This document shows, piece by piece, positions 1-8,587 of a stretch of 43,127 nt of DNA. The stretch comes from Candidatus Aegiribacteria sp. (GTDB lineage: Bacteria > Fermentibacterota > Fermentibacteria > Fermentibacterales > JCC-6): positions 1-43,127 of the forward strand of contig JAUWMQ010000007.1 of assembly GCA_030613065.1 (NCBI GenBank), read 5' to 3'. The notes beneath the pieces are model-generated. The model was given only the letters and a program-made list of their open reading frames with translations. It had not been told where the DNA came from and searched no databases. A program made the translations under genes and the position numbers. Position 1 is the stretch's first letter. Every line of letters begins with the position of its first letter.

Positions 1-1250
1 ACGATGATCTTGTAGTCAGACATGTGGTAGGGCTGCGATATCCTGGAGAGAAGGCTGTGCATTGAATGCCCGGCTTCGTGAGCCAGGGTAAAAACACTTT
101 CAAGCGTACCGTTGAAGTTATGGAGTATGTATGGATGTGAATCGTAGCATCCTCCTGAGTAAGCACCGGACCTCTTACCTATGTTCTCGTACCTGTCCAC
201 CCATCTGTTCCTGAAACCCTGAGCCAGTGCATCAACGTACTCCCTGCCGAGGGGGGCTACAGCTTCAAGCGTCAGGTTCACTGCCTCATCCCAGCTGTAA
301 TCCAGCTTGGATTCAGTCACAATGGGGACGTGAATGTCATACATGTGTGCTGAATCAAGTTGCAGCGCATTCTTGCGATACTGGAAGTACCTGTGGAGCA
401 CCGGAAGGTTATTATGAACGGATTTTATAAGGGAGTTGTAGACAGAAACATTGACCTTGTCATTGAAAAGAGAGGCCTCAAGGGCTGAATCATATTTCCT
501 CGTACGTGCTCCGAAGATATCGGATTTAACCTGTCCCTCAAGAAGGGCGGCCTTTGTTGCTACATTTCCCTTAACTTCGCCGTAGAAACCGAGGAAGGCG
601 TCCTTTCTTACCCTTCTGTCCTTTTTCTGAAGGAAAGTGCTGAAGTTGCCGCTGGTAAGCTTGACACTTTTTCCATTCTCATCCTCGATCTCCGGGAATC
701 TTGCCGGCATATCAACGTTGCTGAGTTTTCCGAAGGCTGAGCTGAACCCGCTGGTAATTTCACCGGCGTTTGCAAGAAGTTCCTCTTCTTTCTCTGAAAG
801 AGTGTGGGAACGGTACCTGAGAGTATCCTGAAGCCATGTTCTGTAAGGCTCCAGTTCCGGTGTTTTCAGCCATGAATTGATTGTATCCTCGGGTATGGCC
901 AGAAGCTCAGGTGTGAAGAAGGAGTAAGCAGCTTTGAATTTGACGAGTCTGCTCCTGATCCTGGAAACCATTCCGCTGTACTCTGAATTTCCAAGATCCT
1001 CATCTTGCTTCATACTTGCATACGTGAAGAGTTTTTCCAGAAGTCTTTGCTGTGAGAGCAATTCTTCGACCGCGGCTTTCAGTGTTCCTGAATCTTCATC
1101 GAGCCTTCCGGCCCAATTATTATTGCTCTCCAGATAAACTTCCGTCTTATTGAAGTCCTGTTCCCATTCATCATCTGAAGCGTAGAGAGCCTCTACATTC
1201 CATTTTGCTTCACCAGGGATATCTATTCTGTATTTCAATTCATCAGGCAT
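1..1250 (-). CDS. pepF: Oligoendopeptidase F (M3 family), C-terminus off the left edge
   Basis: The reverse strand from the ATG at 1250 is open to the window edge, giving the first ~416 residues of an M3-family zinc oligopeptidase. It starts MPDELKYRIDIPGEAKWNVE and reaches the zinc motif HEAGH (bases 66-80, residues 391-395) followed by SMHSLLS, as in PepF. The Gly/Tyr-rich stretch GAYSGGCYDSHPYILHNFNG before the motif is also typical. PepF normally has about 600 residues, so roughly a third is missing. It is a cytoplasmic enzyme that cuts short peptides. ATG 1250 is chosen over the in-frame downstream ATG at 1243 because it is the first Met after upstream gene debris; no strong ribosome site separates them. 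Family call is firm; the exact subfamily is not. Confidence 0.93.
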   Translation of the reverse strand, partial: MPDELKYRIDIPGEAKWNVEALYASDDEWEQDFNKTEVYLESNNNWAGRLDEDSGTLKAAVEELLSQQRLLEKLFTYASMKQDEDLGNSEYSGMVSRIRSRLVKFKAAYSFFTPELLAIPEDTINSWLKTPELEPYRTWLQDTLRYRSHTLSEKEEELLANAGEITSGFSSAFGKLSNVDMPARFPEIEDENGKSVKLTSGNFSTFLQKKDRRVRKDAFLGFYGEVKGNVATKAALLEGQVKSDIFGARTRKYDSALEASLFNDKVNVSVYNSLIKSVHNNLPVLHRYFQYRKNALQLDSAHMYDIHVPIVTESKLDYSWDEAVNLTLEAVAPLGREYVDALAQGFRNRWVDRYENIGKRSGAYSGGCYDSHPYILHNFNGTLESVFTLAHEAGHSMHSLLSRISQPYHMSDYKII

Positions 1251-1270
1251 ACTTATCCAATCCACCAGTC

Positions 1271-1630
1271 TTTCAATTTCTTTAAGACAGTCTCTTTAAT
1301 GAATCTGTTCAAATTACATCAAAGTATTCAGGGTTAACAGAAATGAACGGTATCTACAGTAAGCAGCAACTAATATACATTATACCCCACTGATTTCAAT
1401 CTGCAACCGGGCTGGCGTACAGCGAGGAGTACGATCTGATTCTTCTGGGATTATGGAATAACTCAAACAATGATTACGTGTACTCCTATCTCCCCCGGAG
1501 GTGTATACATTGGTTCGGTGAGCATGTGCGGGGGGTGAGGAAATCCTGTCTCGTCGGTGACGGGACTTGCAGCTCATATGGATTATCTCTATCTCTCCTC
1601 AAGGTCTCAGAACAGAACCTATCGTTATTC
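1271..1630 (+). repeat. Degraded duplicate (copy A) of the propeller-lipoprotein locus
   Basis: This stretch is closely similar to 2975-3661 (copy B). Bases 1271-1400 match B 2975-3103 and bases 1401-1630 match B 3433-3661, so copy A lacks about 329 bp, including the start codon, lipobox and first propeller blades. Copy A also has an extra base at about 1490 (ctcctatctccccc against ctcttactccccc in B), which breaks the frame. It keeps the same in-frame TGA found in copy B. It starts immediately upstream of pepF. It is a non-functional remnant. Confidence 0.85.
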
Positions 1631-1651
1631 TGGCGCAAGGCTGATTGAAGA

Positions 1652-1747
1652 GTGACTGCCGGGAATTACTGCGCCGATGATATCAGGTTCACCTGGAGAC
1701 AGATTGACCGGAGCGCGTTCATGTGCTATGATTATATTCTTGATTAA
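1652..1747 (+). pseudogene. C-terminal gene scrap
   Basis: A 31-codon open stretch ending at TAA 1745-1747 reads as protein-like sequence (…RFTWRQIDRSAFMCYDYILD). It has no convincing start or ribosome site and lies between the degraded copy A and the LamG-like gene. I do not recognise the family. It is probably the tail of a gene whose front was lost; it could also be chance. Confidence 0.25.
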
Positions 1748-1788
1748 AGTGTTGCAGGTGGTGCAGTTTGCCGAAGGGAGGAATGGTA

Positions 1789-2469
1789 ATGGTTATGAGG
1801 TTTGTACTCGCTTCAATCATGTGTGCGGGTTTCCTTGGTGTGGCTAATGGTCAGAACAACTGGTTCTCCGATGACTTCGGGGATGGTGTCATCGATCCGC
1901 AGTACTGGAGTTCCAGCGGAGACATAACCGAGTCCGGGGGGTTCCTGAATCTCGACAGGGAAGATCCCGATGACTGTATTGAAACCGTTTCGGACTACAG
2001 CGGTGACTGGGTGGTGGAACTCGACATCCGTCTCAACTACATAGTGTGGAACGATATGCTCCACGGGATCGCCATCGGACCCGTGAACGGTCCCTTGGGT
2101 GTGGGGATCACCTTCGGTTACTCCATATACGGTAAATTGTACATGGGACAGAGATGGGGCAACGGAATCACTACCTTCCTTTACGGTCCTGAGGGCTCCA
2201 ATCAGCCTGGCACCTGGCTCCACTGGAAGTTCGAAAAGACCGGGGGCTCCGTAACCATCGAGGTCGATGGTCAGCCCGTACCAGGGATAGGCGCAGGGAA
2301 CATCGCTGAAGAATCGTACATCTACCTCCCGGGTAAATACGAAGACGGAGACGGTCTTCCTCACGTGGGATTCACCTCGTCCACTGCAGACAATTTCTCC
2401 ATAAGCAGCTCGGTCTCACTGGATAGATCGACCTGGGGACAGCTGAAAGCAGTGTACTATGGCAACTAG
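1789..2469 (+). CDS. Secreted LamG/concanavalin-like protein
   Basis: About 226 residues. A signal peptide (MRFVLASIMCAGFLGVANGQ, cleavage probably after ANG) is followed by DDFGDGVIDPQYWSSSG, the usual opening of a concanavalin-A-like jelly-roll domain, with alternating beta-strand sequence and no catalytic motif that I can see. The protein is probably exported and may bind carbohydrate or sit on the surface. ATG 1789 is preferred because GGGAGG at 1776-1781 lies 7 bases upstream; ATG 1783 is too close and ATG 1795 a little far. It stands alone between debris (left) and a 500-bp gap (right). The product ends with LKAVYYGN, with no sorting domain visible. Function unknown. Confidence 0.75.
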   Translation: MVMRFVLASIMCAGFLGVANGQNNWFSDDFGDGVIDPQYWSSSGDITESGGFLNLDREDPDDCIETVSDYSGDWVVELDIRLNYIVWNDMLHGIAIGPVNGPLGVGITFGYSIYGKLYMGQRWGNGITTFLYGPEGSNQPGTWLHWKFEKTGGSVTIEVDGQPVPGIGAGNIAEESYIYLPGKYEDGDGLPHVGFTSSTADNFSISSSVSLDRSTWGQLKAVYYGN

Positions 2470-2471
2470 AG

Positions 2472-2684
2472 TTACCTTACATTACGTTTGGCGACCTTTC
2501 TATCCAAAAGTTCGAACCAACTGATTGGTTCAGAAAAGTCATCATAGCAGGAGACGCTATCACACAGAGGAATGAGGGCGATTCGAAAGCGTAAATCACG
2601 TACATCGATGAACTGGACGTTTAGACCCCTTCTGTGGTTCAAACAGAAGGGACTTTCCTTCTTCTCCGTACGAAACTCATTCAT
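2472..2684 (-). CDS. Doubtful small ORF
   Basis: A 70-codon reverse-strand ORF with a plausible ribosome site (GAAGGATGTTAC before ATG 2684). The product (…FIDVRDLRFRIALIPLC…) has no domain I recognise. The ORF covers two strong hairpins (2514-2531 and 2627-2651), which argues that the DNA works as a terminator region rather than as coding sequence. Kept only because the start region is reasonable. Confidence 0.2.
   Translation of the reverse strand: MNEFRTEKKESPFCLNHRRGLNVQFIDVRDLRFRIALIPLCDSVSCYDDFSEPISWFELLDRKVAKRNVR
2627..2651 (+). terminator. Hairpin with pyrimidine tail, probable terminator
   Basis: A perfect 9-bp stem CCCTTCTGT / ACAGAAGGG (2627-2635, 2643-2651) with a 7-base loop is followed by actttccttcttc. 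A second hairpin, GAACCAA-ctga-TTGGTTC, lies at 2514-2531 just after the LamG-like gene. One or both probably end that transcript. From here to about 2974 I see no credible gene. Confidence 0.55.
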
Positions 2685-2974
2685 GTAACATCCTTCGATT
2701 AGCAGATCATTACTGGTATCTGAGATCTGGTTTCTCGCAAGATCAATGAAGCAAGGTTAATAGTACACCTCAAATAACTGAGAAAAAATCAGCCCGTTCC
2801 AAGAACACTAACTCACCAGCAGTTAAATACATAAAAATAGGTAGGAAACAAAGAGATCAAGCATAACTCAGTCCGGAGAATATTTCCACTGATTCCGTTT
2901 TTATCTTTCCAGCAAATTCCGGTGTAAAGTTTCCATTCAGATTCCTCGTGTTTTCCAGTTCCGGCGTTGCCGAA

Positions 2975-3661
2975 TTTCATTTTCTTTAAGACAGTCTCTT
3001 CATGAATCTGTTCAAATTGCATCAAAGTACTCAGGGTTAACAGAAATGAACGGTATTTACAGTAAGTAGCAACTAATATGCATTATACTTCACTGATTTC
3101 AATATTTGCCTGTGAAATGCTATATTCAGTTAAACATCGTGAAGATATTACTGCATTATTGGAGAAAACTATGAAATTACTAGGAATTGTATTTGCTGCT
3201 GTTATCATTGTTTCCTCAGGCTGCCTGAGTGAATCGAACCTGGATGATTCCAGCATTGAAACCATTGTTGTTTTAAATACCCTTGAATCTCCCGGTGAAG
3301 ACATTACCGGGCTTGCATGGGGAGACGAATTCCTCTGGGCGGTAGACGCGGAAAGCGACAGTATCTTCTGTATAAACACCCTTACTGGAGAGATCATTGA
3401 TTCCTTCAAATGCGGTACTCCCACATCATTCTCTGCAACCGGGCTGGCGTACAGCGAGGAGTACGATCTGATTCTTCTGGGATTGTGGAATAACTCAAAC
3501 AATGGTTACGTGTACTCTTACTCCCCCGGAGGTGTATACATTGGTTCGGTGGGCATGTGCGGGGGTTGAGGAAACCCTGTCTCGTCGGTGACGGGACTTG
3601 CAGCTCATATGGATTATCTATATATCTCCTCAAGGTCTCATAACAGAACCTATCGTTATTC
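2975..3661 (+). repeat. Copy B of the duplicated segment
   Basis: The intact partner of the degraded copy at 1271-1630. It covers about 195 bp upstream of the propeller lipoprotein gene, its start, and the reading frame through to about codon 163. The duplicated unit therefore contained the promoter region as well as coding sequence. The two copies are in direct orientation about 1.7 kb apart and flank the LamG-like gene. Confidence 0.85.
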
Positions 3662-3935
3662 ACTTCCGAGTGTATCCGGCAGGACAAGCAGCACGTCCTT
3701 TGAAAGTAACAGTCGAACGAATGATATTGCCCGTGATTCCATGGGACGCATCTGGGCAGCTTCCGATGATTCCCAGATTCCCATTCGCTGCTGGGATTCA
3801 TCCGGAAATAGCGTTAAAGAGATAAGTAATAGTATTATTTCATCCGCTGCGGGCCTGACAATTGATGATGATGGGCATCTCTGGGTAAGCAACAATGATG
3901 ACATGATGCTGTACTGTATTGATATAGCAGAATAG
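3171..3935 (+). pseudogene. Beta-propeller lipoprotein with an in-frame TGA
   Basis: The reading frame runs 255 codons from ATG 3171 (GGAG 6 bases upstream). It starts MKLLGIVFAAVIIVSSGC, a lipoprotein signal with lipobox SSGC, and continues with NHL/WD-like blades such as DITGLAWGDEFLWAVD, SATGLAYSEEYDLILLG, SVTGLAAHMDYLYISSR and GLTIDDDGHLWVSNND. A TGA at 3567-3569 interrupts it after GMCGG, yet the same frame stays open for another 122 codons and keeps the propeller pattern. Either the gene carries one nonsense mutation, or the stop is read through, or two peptides are made (a GTG lies at 3588). The degraded copy upstream carries the same TGA, so the change is older than the duplication. 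Several other genes here end in TGA, so the code is not globally altered. Confidence 0.75.
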
Positions 3936-4025
3936 ATATGGCAAGAAATTGAACACTTCTGTGCCGTCGCGTTAATAATTACAATTTACTGATTAGCTTT
4001 TCCTATCATCGAAAATGGAGAAATA

Positions 4026-5414
4026 ATGCGTGATTGCATCTATGGACTTGACAGAAAAGTACCCCTTCTGGATGGAACACTGGTACGTTACGTCAATCTT
4101 GACAATGCGGCCAGTACACCACCACTGAAAAGCGTTGTTGACGGCATCAACTCACTGGCAGCCTATTATTCCAGCGTTCACAGGGGAACGGGTTTCAAAT
4201 CGAGACTCTGTACTGAAGCGTACGACAGAGCTCATCAGATAATAGCAGAGTTCGTAGGCGCAGATCTCAACATAAATACGGTGATTTTCGTTAAAAACGC
4301 AACAGAAGCTATAAACAAGCTCGCTCACCGCCTGAAAGCCCCCCCTGATCACGTTGTCATCACAACGCGCATGGAACACCATTCAAACGATCTTCCATGG
4401 AGGTACAATCATAGAACTGCCCATGTACGAACGACTCCGGACGGACGTTTCGATGAAGACCATTTTGATTCACTTCTCAGTGAGCACAAAGGAAAGATAG
4501 CCCTTGTTGCACTAACAGGTGCTTCCAACGTTACCGGATATATTCAACCGATACATCATCTGGCGGAGAAAGTTCATAAGGCCGGCGCAAGAATCATGAG
4601 AGCAGCCGCACAGCTGGCTCCGCACAGAAAAATAGATATGAGACCGGATGACGACCCCGGTCATCTTGATTTCATTGCGATTGCCGGTCATAAGATGTAC
4701 GCCCCCTACGGTACGGGCGCCCTTATCGGTCCGAAGTCCGATTTTCTTGACAGTCCTCCCGATTACTCTGGGGGAGGTACTGTAAGTGTGGTTACACCCG
4801 ATGAAGTATACTGGGCCGGAATGCCAGACAGGGATGAAGCTGGAAGTCCCAATGTCATGGGGGCTATCGCCATGGCTATTGCTGCAGAAACACTCATGAA
4901 AAAGGGATTAGATCGTATAGCGGAGCATGAAAGGGAATTGACCGCCTACGCGCTTGAAAAGCTGGGGTTGATGGAGGGTGTAACGGTTTACGGAGAGACG
5001 GATCCTTCGAAGGCTTCGGAGAAAGTGGGAGTAATTCCCTTTAATCTGGAGGGTGTTGATCATGCGCTTCTGGCTGCAATCGCAGGTTATGAATATGGTG
5101 TGGGAGTACGCAACGGTTGTTTTTGCGCTCATCCATACGTAGTTGAACTACTGAAACTTGAAGGTTCCGAGATAGACAAATGGAGGAACCAGTTCCTGAT
5201 GGGTGATAATTCAAAAATGCCCGGCATGGTCAGGATGAGCTTCGGATGCTACAGCAACCATGAAGATATTGACCGCTTTCTTGAAGTTCTTGAAATGATT
5301 AAATTGAAAGAATACAGAGGAAAGTACTACCAGCTTCCCGAAACAGGTGAATTCCTGCCCGAAAACTACAAGGATGATTTTTCAGGATTCTGGCGGTATC
5401 CTGACTCAGTCTGA
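4026..5414 (+). CDS. Class V aminotransferase, cysteine-desulfurase-like, lacking the PLP-anchoring Asp
   Basis: 462 residues of the SufS/CsdA-like fold-type I PLP family. The N-terminal YVNLDNAASTPP, the HHSNDLPW region, the Schiff-base lysine in IAGHKMYAPYGTGALIG and the cysteine-containing loop VGVRNGCFCAHPYV are all present. The strand that normally reads V-D-A/G-A-Q reads IMRAAAQLAPH, so the Asp that contacts the pyridine nitrogen of PLP is Ala and the residue before it is Arg. GGAG sits 5 bases before ATG 4026. It stands between the propeller pseudogene and a thioredoxin lipoprotein, with no Suf or Isc partners nearby. It could be a desulfurase or lyase with unusual chemistry, or an inactive relative. 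Confidence 0.85.
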   Translation: MRDCIYGLDRKVPLLDGTLVRYVNLDNAASTPPLKSVVDGINSLAAYYSSVHRGTGFKSRLCTEAYDRAHQIIAEFVGADLNINTVIFVKNATEAINKLAHRLKAPPDHVVITTRMEHHSNDLPWRYNHRTAHVRTTPDGRFDEDHFDSLLSEHKGKIALVALTGASNVTGYIQPIHHLAEKVHKAGARIMRAAAQLAPHRKIDMRPDDDPGHLDFIAIAGHKMYAPYGTGALIGPKSDFLDSPPDYSGGGTVSVVTPDEVYWAGMPDRDEAGSPNVMGAIAMAIAAETLMKKGLDRIAEHERELTAYALEKLGLMEGVTVYGETDPSKASEKVGVIPFNLEGVDHALLAAIAGYEYGVGVRNGCFCAHPYVVELLKLEGSEIDKWRNQFLMGDNSKMPGMVRMSFGCYSNHEDIDRFLEVLEMIKLKEYRGKYYQLPETGEFLPENYKDDFSGFWRYPDSV

Positions 5415-5487
5415 CGTTTTAATTTAGAATAGATATGCCCTTTTCTCATATGCCCGCATCTGTTCTCACATATACAAGGAGTACCCG

Positions 5488-6687
5488 ATGAAAAGAAGAA
5501 CAATGATCGCGCTTATTATTGCACTGACTGCGGCCGGGGTGATCGGATCCTGCGGTGGAACCGCTGAACAGCCACAGGCTGATCAGGATATAACGGAGGA
5601 TGTGGAGAATTCCGCATTCGTTCTTGCAGACAGTGCTTCCGAATCATTCAGCAGCTGCTCGTACAGATTCAGCGTATATATGATAAGCCCCTATTCGGAT
5701 ACGCCTGAATTGACGGGAAACCTGACAGGCATAATGTCCGATGAATTGGAAACTCCTCTACTCAGAATTGAAATGGAACAGGTTTCATCACCTGAAGGAG
5801 GTATTTCCGTTGCACAGTCCATGATCCTGGTATCAGGGGCCGATTCGGCGTATGCCTACAACCCTGACGAAAATATTCTTGATAAGGGTGCCCTGGAAGA
5901 CGGAGGAGCTAACCTCCTGGGACCTGGAGTATACTCCGTGATGATCGAGTACTTCCTTGATGATCCATTCGCGGATGAGATAGCTTCGCAGTCAGTGGTG
6001 TCAGAAGGCCTGGATACTGTTGGCACGGTCTCATGTGAAACCTACCTTGTAACATATTCAGGTGGTGAGAAGGCCAGATGGTCCTTCGGACTGGAGGATC
6101 ATATCCCCAGGCGTGTGGAGCGTATGATGACCGATCGCGATGGAATTGAAATATCCAGGGTTCTGGAAGTTTACGATCTTGATATCTCGCCTGTAACAAC
6201 AGACGTTGTCTTTACCATTGAACCCTCTGAGGGAACCACTGTGGGACTGTATAGCGCATTTCTTCCAGTTGGCACGGATGCGCCCCTCTGGACTCTGACC
6301 GATCGTGACGGTAATACAGCATCCCTTGAGGATATGAGAGGCAGTATCGTCGTGCTGGATTTCTGGGCAACATGGTGTGGTCCCTGTATTACTGTAATGC
6401 CTGAGGTGCAGTCAATATTCGATAACTACCCGCCTGACCAGGTTCGTGTATACGGTGTTAACGTATGGGAAAGCGGTGATCCTGCTTCATTCATGGATGA
6501 AAACGGCTTCACTTACGGACTGCTTCTTGAGGGTGACGCTGTTGCCGATGATTACAGAGTAACGGGAATCCCCACACTGTACGTTATCGATCAGGAGGGC
6601 AGAATAGCCTTCGTTGAAGTAGGAGCAAATCCTGAATTGGGAGAGATGCTGTCTTCCGCTGTGGATAGCCTGCTGGCAACTGACTAA
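5488..6687 (+). CDS. TlpA-like thioredoxin lipoprotein with N-terminal LolA-like domain
   Basis: 399 residues. The signal ends in lipobox IGSC, so it should be membrane-anchored in the periplasm. Residues ~40-250 form an all-beta region resembling the LolA/DUF2092-type domains often joined to thioredoxins. Residues ~260-397 are a TlpA/AhpC-TSA thioredoxin: FWATWCGPC with the redox pair C297/C300 and the cis-Pro loop in VTGIPTLYVIDQEGR. It likely reduces or isomerises disulfides of exported proteins. It is followed at once by a hairpin (6694-6711), so it appears to be a single-gene unit or the end of one. GGAG lies upstream of ATG 5488 (aaggagtacccg). Confidence 0.9.
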   Translation: MKRRTMIALIIALTAAGVIGSCGGTAEQPQADQDITEDVENSAFVLADSASESFSSCSYRFSVYMISPYSDTPELTGNLTGIMSDELETPLLRIEMEQVSSPEGGISVAQSMILVSGADSAYAYNPDENILDKGALEDGGANLLGPGVYSVMIEYFLDDPFADEIASQSVVSEGLDTVGTVSCETYLVTYSGGEKARWSFGLEDHIPRRVERMMTDRDGIEISRVLEVYDLDISPVTTDVVFTIEPSEGTTVGLYSAFLPVGTDAPLWTLTDRDGNTASLEDMRGSIVVLDFWATWCGPCITVMPEVQSIFDNYPPDQVRVYGVNVWESGDPASFMDENGFTYGLLLEGDAVADDYRVTGIPTLYVIDQEGRIAFVEVGANPELGEMLSSAVDSLLATD

Positions 6688-6693
6688 ATAAAT

Positions 6694-6711
6694 GGGGGCC
6701 GGAAGGCCCCA
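6694..6711 (+). terminator. GC-rich hairpin after the TlpA-like gene
   Basis: GGGGCC-ggaa-GGCCCC (stem 6695-6700 / 6705-6710) starts 7 bases after the stop codon of the thioredoxin gene. There is no T-tract, so termination may be Rho-assisted or the hairpin may protect the mRNA 3' end. Confidence 0.5.
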
Positions 6712-6743
6712 ATACACCTATCTGAAGTTCAAGGGGATGTAAT

Positions 6744-7391
6744 CTGAAGCCGGATGAATGTGCCCAAATAATCATCAATGAAATTGAATCGCTTCCTGAA
6801 TCGAGTACATCATCGATGAGGAAGCTGCGTCGAGAGTATTCAAAGAAGCTGAGCACTGAAGATGCATTGTACGTTCTTGAAGTAGCGTATTCGATTTTCA
6901 ATTCCGGCAAATACAGATGGATCGCATACGAATTGATTCACGATCATCCCGAGGCATTTCACTCACTGGACAGGAAAAGTCTTGAAACCTTAGGGTGCGG
7001 TATTAACAGCTGGTCATCTGTTGATTGCTTTTCTCGTACGCTATCCGGTCCAGCATGGCTGGAGGGACTGATCACTGACGATACGATTCGGAATTGGGCA
7101 GAGTCAGAAGACCGTTGGTGGAGGCGTGCAGCACTTGTCAGCACAGTAGCTTTGAACGTGAGAACTCATGGTGGGACAGGAGATGTCACTAGAACGCTTG
7201 CAATATGTGAGATGTTAATCGAAGATCATGATGATACGATTGTAAAAGCCCTATCCTGGGCTCTAAGAGAGCTTGTTGTCCATGATTCCGAAGAAGTGGA
7301 TAAATTCATTCATACCTATGAAAGTGTACTCGCCGCCCGAATTAAGAGGGAAGTGCGAAATAAGCTTAAAACAGGCTTAAAGAATCCGTAA
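6744..7391 (+). CDS. AlkD-like DNA alkylation repair / HEAT-repeat protein
   Basis: The recognisable part (MRKLRREYSKKL from ATG 6816; RWIAYELIHDHPEAF; DRWWRRAALVSTVAL; VKALSWALRELVVHD) matches the AlkD-type HEAT-repeat DNA glycosylase family, which removes bulky or cationic alkyl adducts. The W-RRAA and KALSWALRE segments are family hallmarks. The frame is open upstream to 6726, and the extra residues (KPDECAQIIINEIESLPESS) look like the normal first helix. No ATG, GTG or TTG lies there; a CTG at 6744 follows AGGGG at 6732-6736 by 7 bases and is my preferred start (about 215 residues). With the ATG at 6816 the protein would lack its first helix. No operon partner. Confidence 0.78.
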   Translation: MKPDECAQIIINEIESLPESSTSSMRKLRREYSKKLSTEDALYVLEVAYSIFNSGKYRWIAYELIHDHPEAFHSLDRKSLETLGCGINSWSSVDCFSRTLSGPAWLEGLITDDTIRNWAESEDRWWRRAALVSTVALNVRTHGGTGDVTRTLAICEMLIEDHDDTIVKALSWALRELVVHDSEEVDKFIHTYESVLAARIKREVRNKLKTGLKNP

Positions 7392-7545
7392 GTCACCCGA
7401 GCCTGGTTCTATTTGTGAGTGTGGGTATGCTGTTCCGGGTGATCAGCAACTACTCATAATGTTGACTTGAAAGAATATGGAAAGATAGTTAATTTTATAG
7501 TGCACTCCGGAAATCAGGATTAAATATTTAACCGGCCCCCTGGGG

Positions 7546-7653
7546 AGCATACCACAGGTAGAGCACACCTACTCGTACTTCGACGGCAGCTATGTCACTG
7601 CTATTGATACCCTGGAGAAAAGGAAAGACAAGCTTGAAGATATTCATGATTAA
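7546..7653 (+). pseudogene. C-terminal gene scrap in the 7392-7686 gap
   Basis: The gap after the AlkD-like gene holds an open stretch that ends at TAA 7651 and reads PQVEHTYSYFDGSYVTAIDT…LEDIHD. It looks protein-like but has no start codon or ribosome site and the frame is closed at 7498. I do not recognise it. It is probably the remains of a lost gene; nothing else is evident in the gap. Confidence 0.3.
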
Positions 7654-7686
7654 CGAGTACGGGTGTACTGAAAATGATTTGGAAAA

Positions 7687-8454
7687 ATGAAAATACTGAA
7701 GCTAATCTTACAGACAATACTGATCCTGTCTATTTCCAGCTGTGGATCCATATTGGAAAAGCCAAGTATTAGAACAGTCATGCTCAAGGCCCCCGGGACC
7801 CTTTTGCTCTCCGATTTCAGCAAACCGGACCTCTGGCCGCTAAAAGACTGGGCTCTCCAGGAGCTTTCAACAGCAGCAGACGCGGAATTCCTTGACGATC
7901 TTGAGAAAGACGTAATCCTGCATCTGAATATGGCGCGTACTGATCCGGCTCGTTTCGCACACGATTTCATCGAACCAAGGATGGAGTACTTTTCCGGGAC
8001 AGCGTATCGAGAGCCGGGAGAATCGATACTTTTGACCCAGGAGGCTGTGCAGGCAGTTGATGAGTGTGTTTCGAATATGGAAGATACTGAGTTGATGAAT
8101 CCTCTGGTTCCATCGGAGGGAATTAGTCTGGCTGCTCTGGATCATGCTCTGGATCTGTCGGTAACAGGAGAAACTGGTCACATCGGGAGCGATCAGTCGG
8201 AGTTTGCAGCCAGGATCGAGCGGTATGGTCAATGGCTGATTACAATTGGAGAAGTCATCTCATACGGTCCTACTACAGGAAGAGAGATCGTAATTGGCCT
8301 TCTGATTGATGATGGAGTCTCTGACAGAGGACATCGAACGGCCGTTCTGAATCCGTATTTCAGACTGGTCGGAATTGCAATAGAAGAGCATCCTGCCTAT
8401 GGAAATGTGTGTGTCATCGAGTTTGCAGGGGATTACATTCGCGCAGAAAGATGA
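7687..8454 (+). CDS. CAP (SCP/PR-1-like) domain lipoprotein
   Basis: 255 residues with lipobox SISSC. After a ~60-residue linker comes a CAP domain: LEKDVILHLNMARTDPARFA (helix 1), ITIGEVISYG, IVIGLLIDDGVSDRGHRTAVLNP and YFRLVGIAIEEHPAYGN, matching the usual order with the GHR..LL.P-type motif and the terminal VIEFAGDY strand. Bacterial CAP proteins are envelope proteins of mostly unknown activity. It sits alone among gene debris on both sides. The ribosome site is weak (ggaaaa before ATG 7687). The family call is good; the role is unknown. Confidence 0.85.
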   Translation: MKILKLILQTILILSISSCGSILEKPSIRTVMLKAPGTLLLSDFSKPDLWPLKDWALQELSTAADAEFLDDLEKDVILHLNMARTDPARFAHDFIEPRMEYFSGTAYREPGESILLTQEAVQAVDECVSNMEDTELMNPLVPSEGISLAALDHALDLSVTGETGHIGSDQSEFAARIERYGQWLITIGEVISYGPTTGREIVIGLLIDDGVSDRGHRTAVLNPYFRLVGIAIEEHPAYGNVCVIEFAGDYIRAER

Positions 8455-8587
8455 TTAGCTGTATGAAAAGATTCAAACAGTAGTAATCAGTCCGTAACTA
8501 TCGAATTTAATTTACTTTGCAGGATATTGGCGATTAATTGCAGCAGCAGCTCATTTGAAGCATTTGATTTTACAGGGGAGCAATTCT

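Noticed and set aside
1813-2364. Long antisense ORF over the LamG-like gene
   Set aside because: It shadows a gene with a signal peptide and good ribosome site; its own product has no domain and low-quality composition.
2813-3025. 70-codon reverse ORF before the propeller gene
   Set aside because: It covers the upstream part of the duplicated segment and is not kept open in the other copy; no ribosome site.
3567-3569. Genome-wide reassignment of TGA
   Set aside because: Several confident genes (for example the aminotransferase at 4026, hdrC and the terminal TGA of der) stop at TGA, and tryptophan is encoded by TGG throughout.
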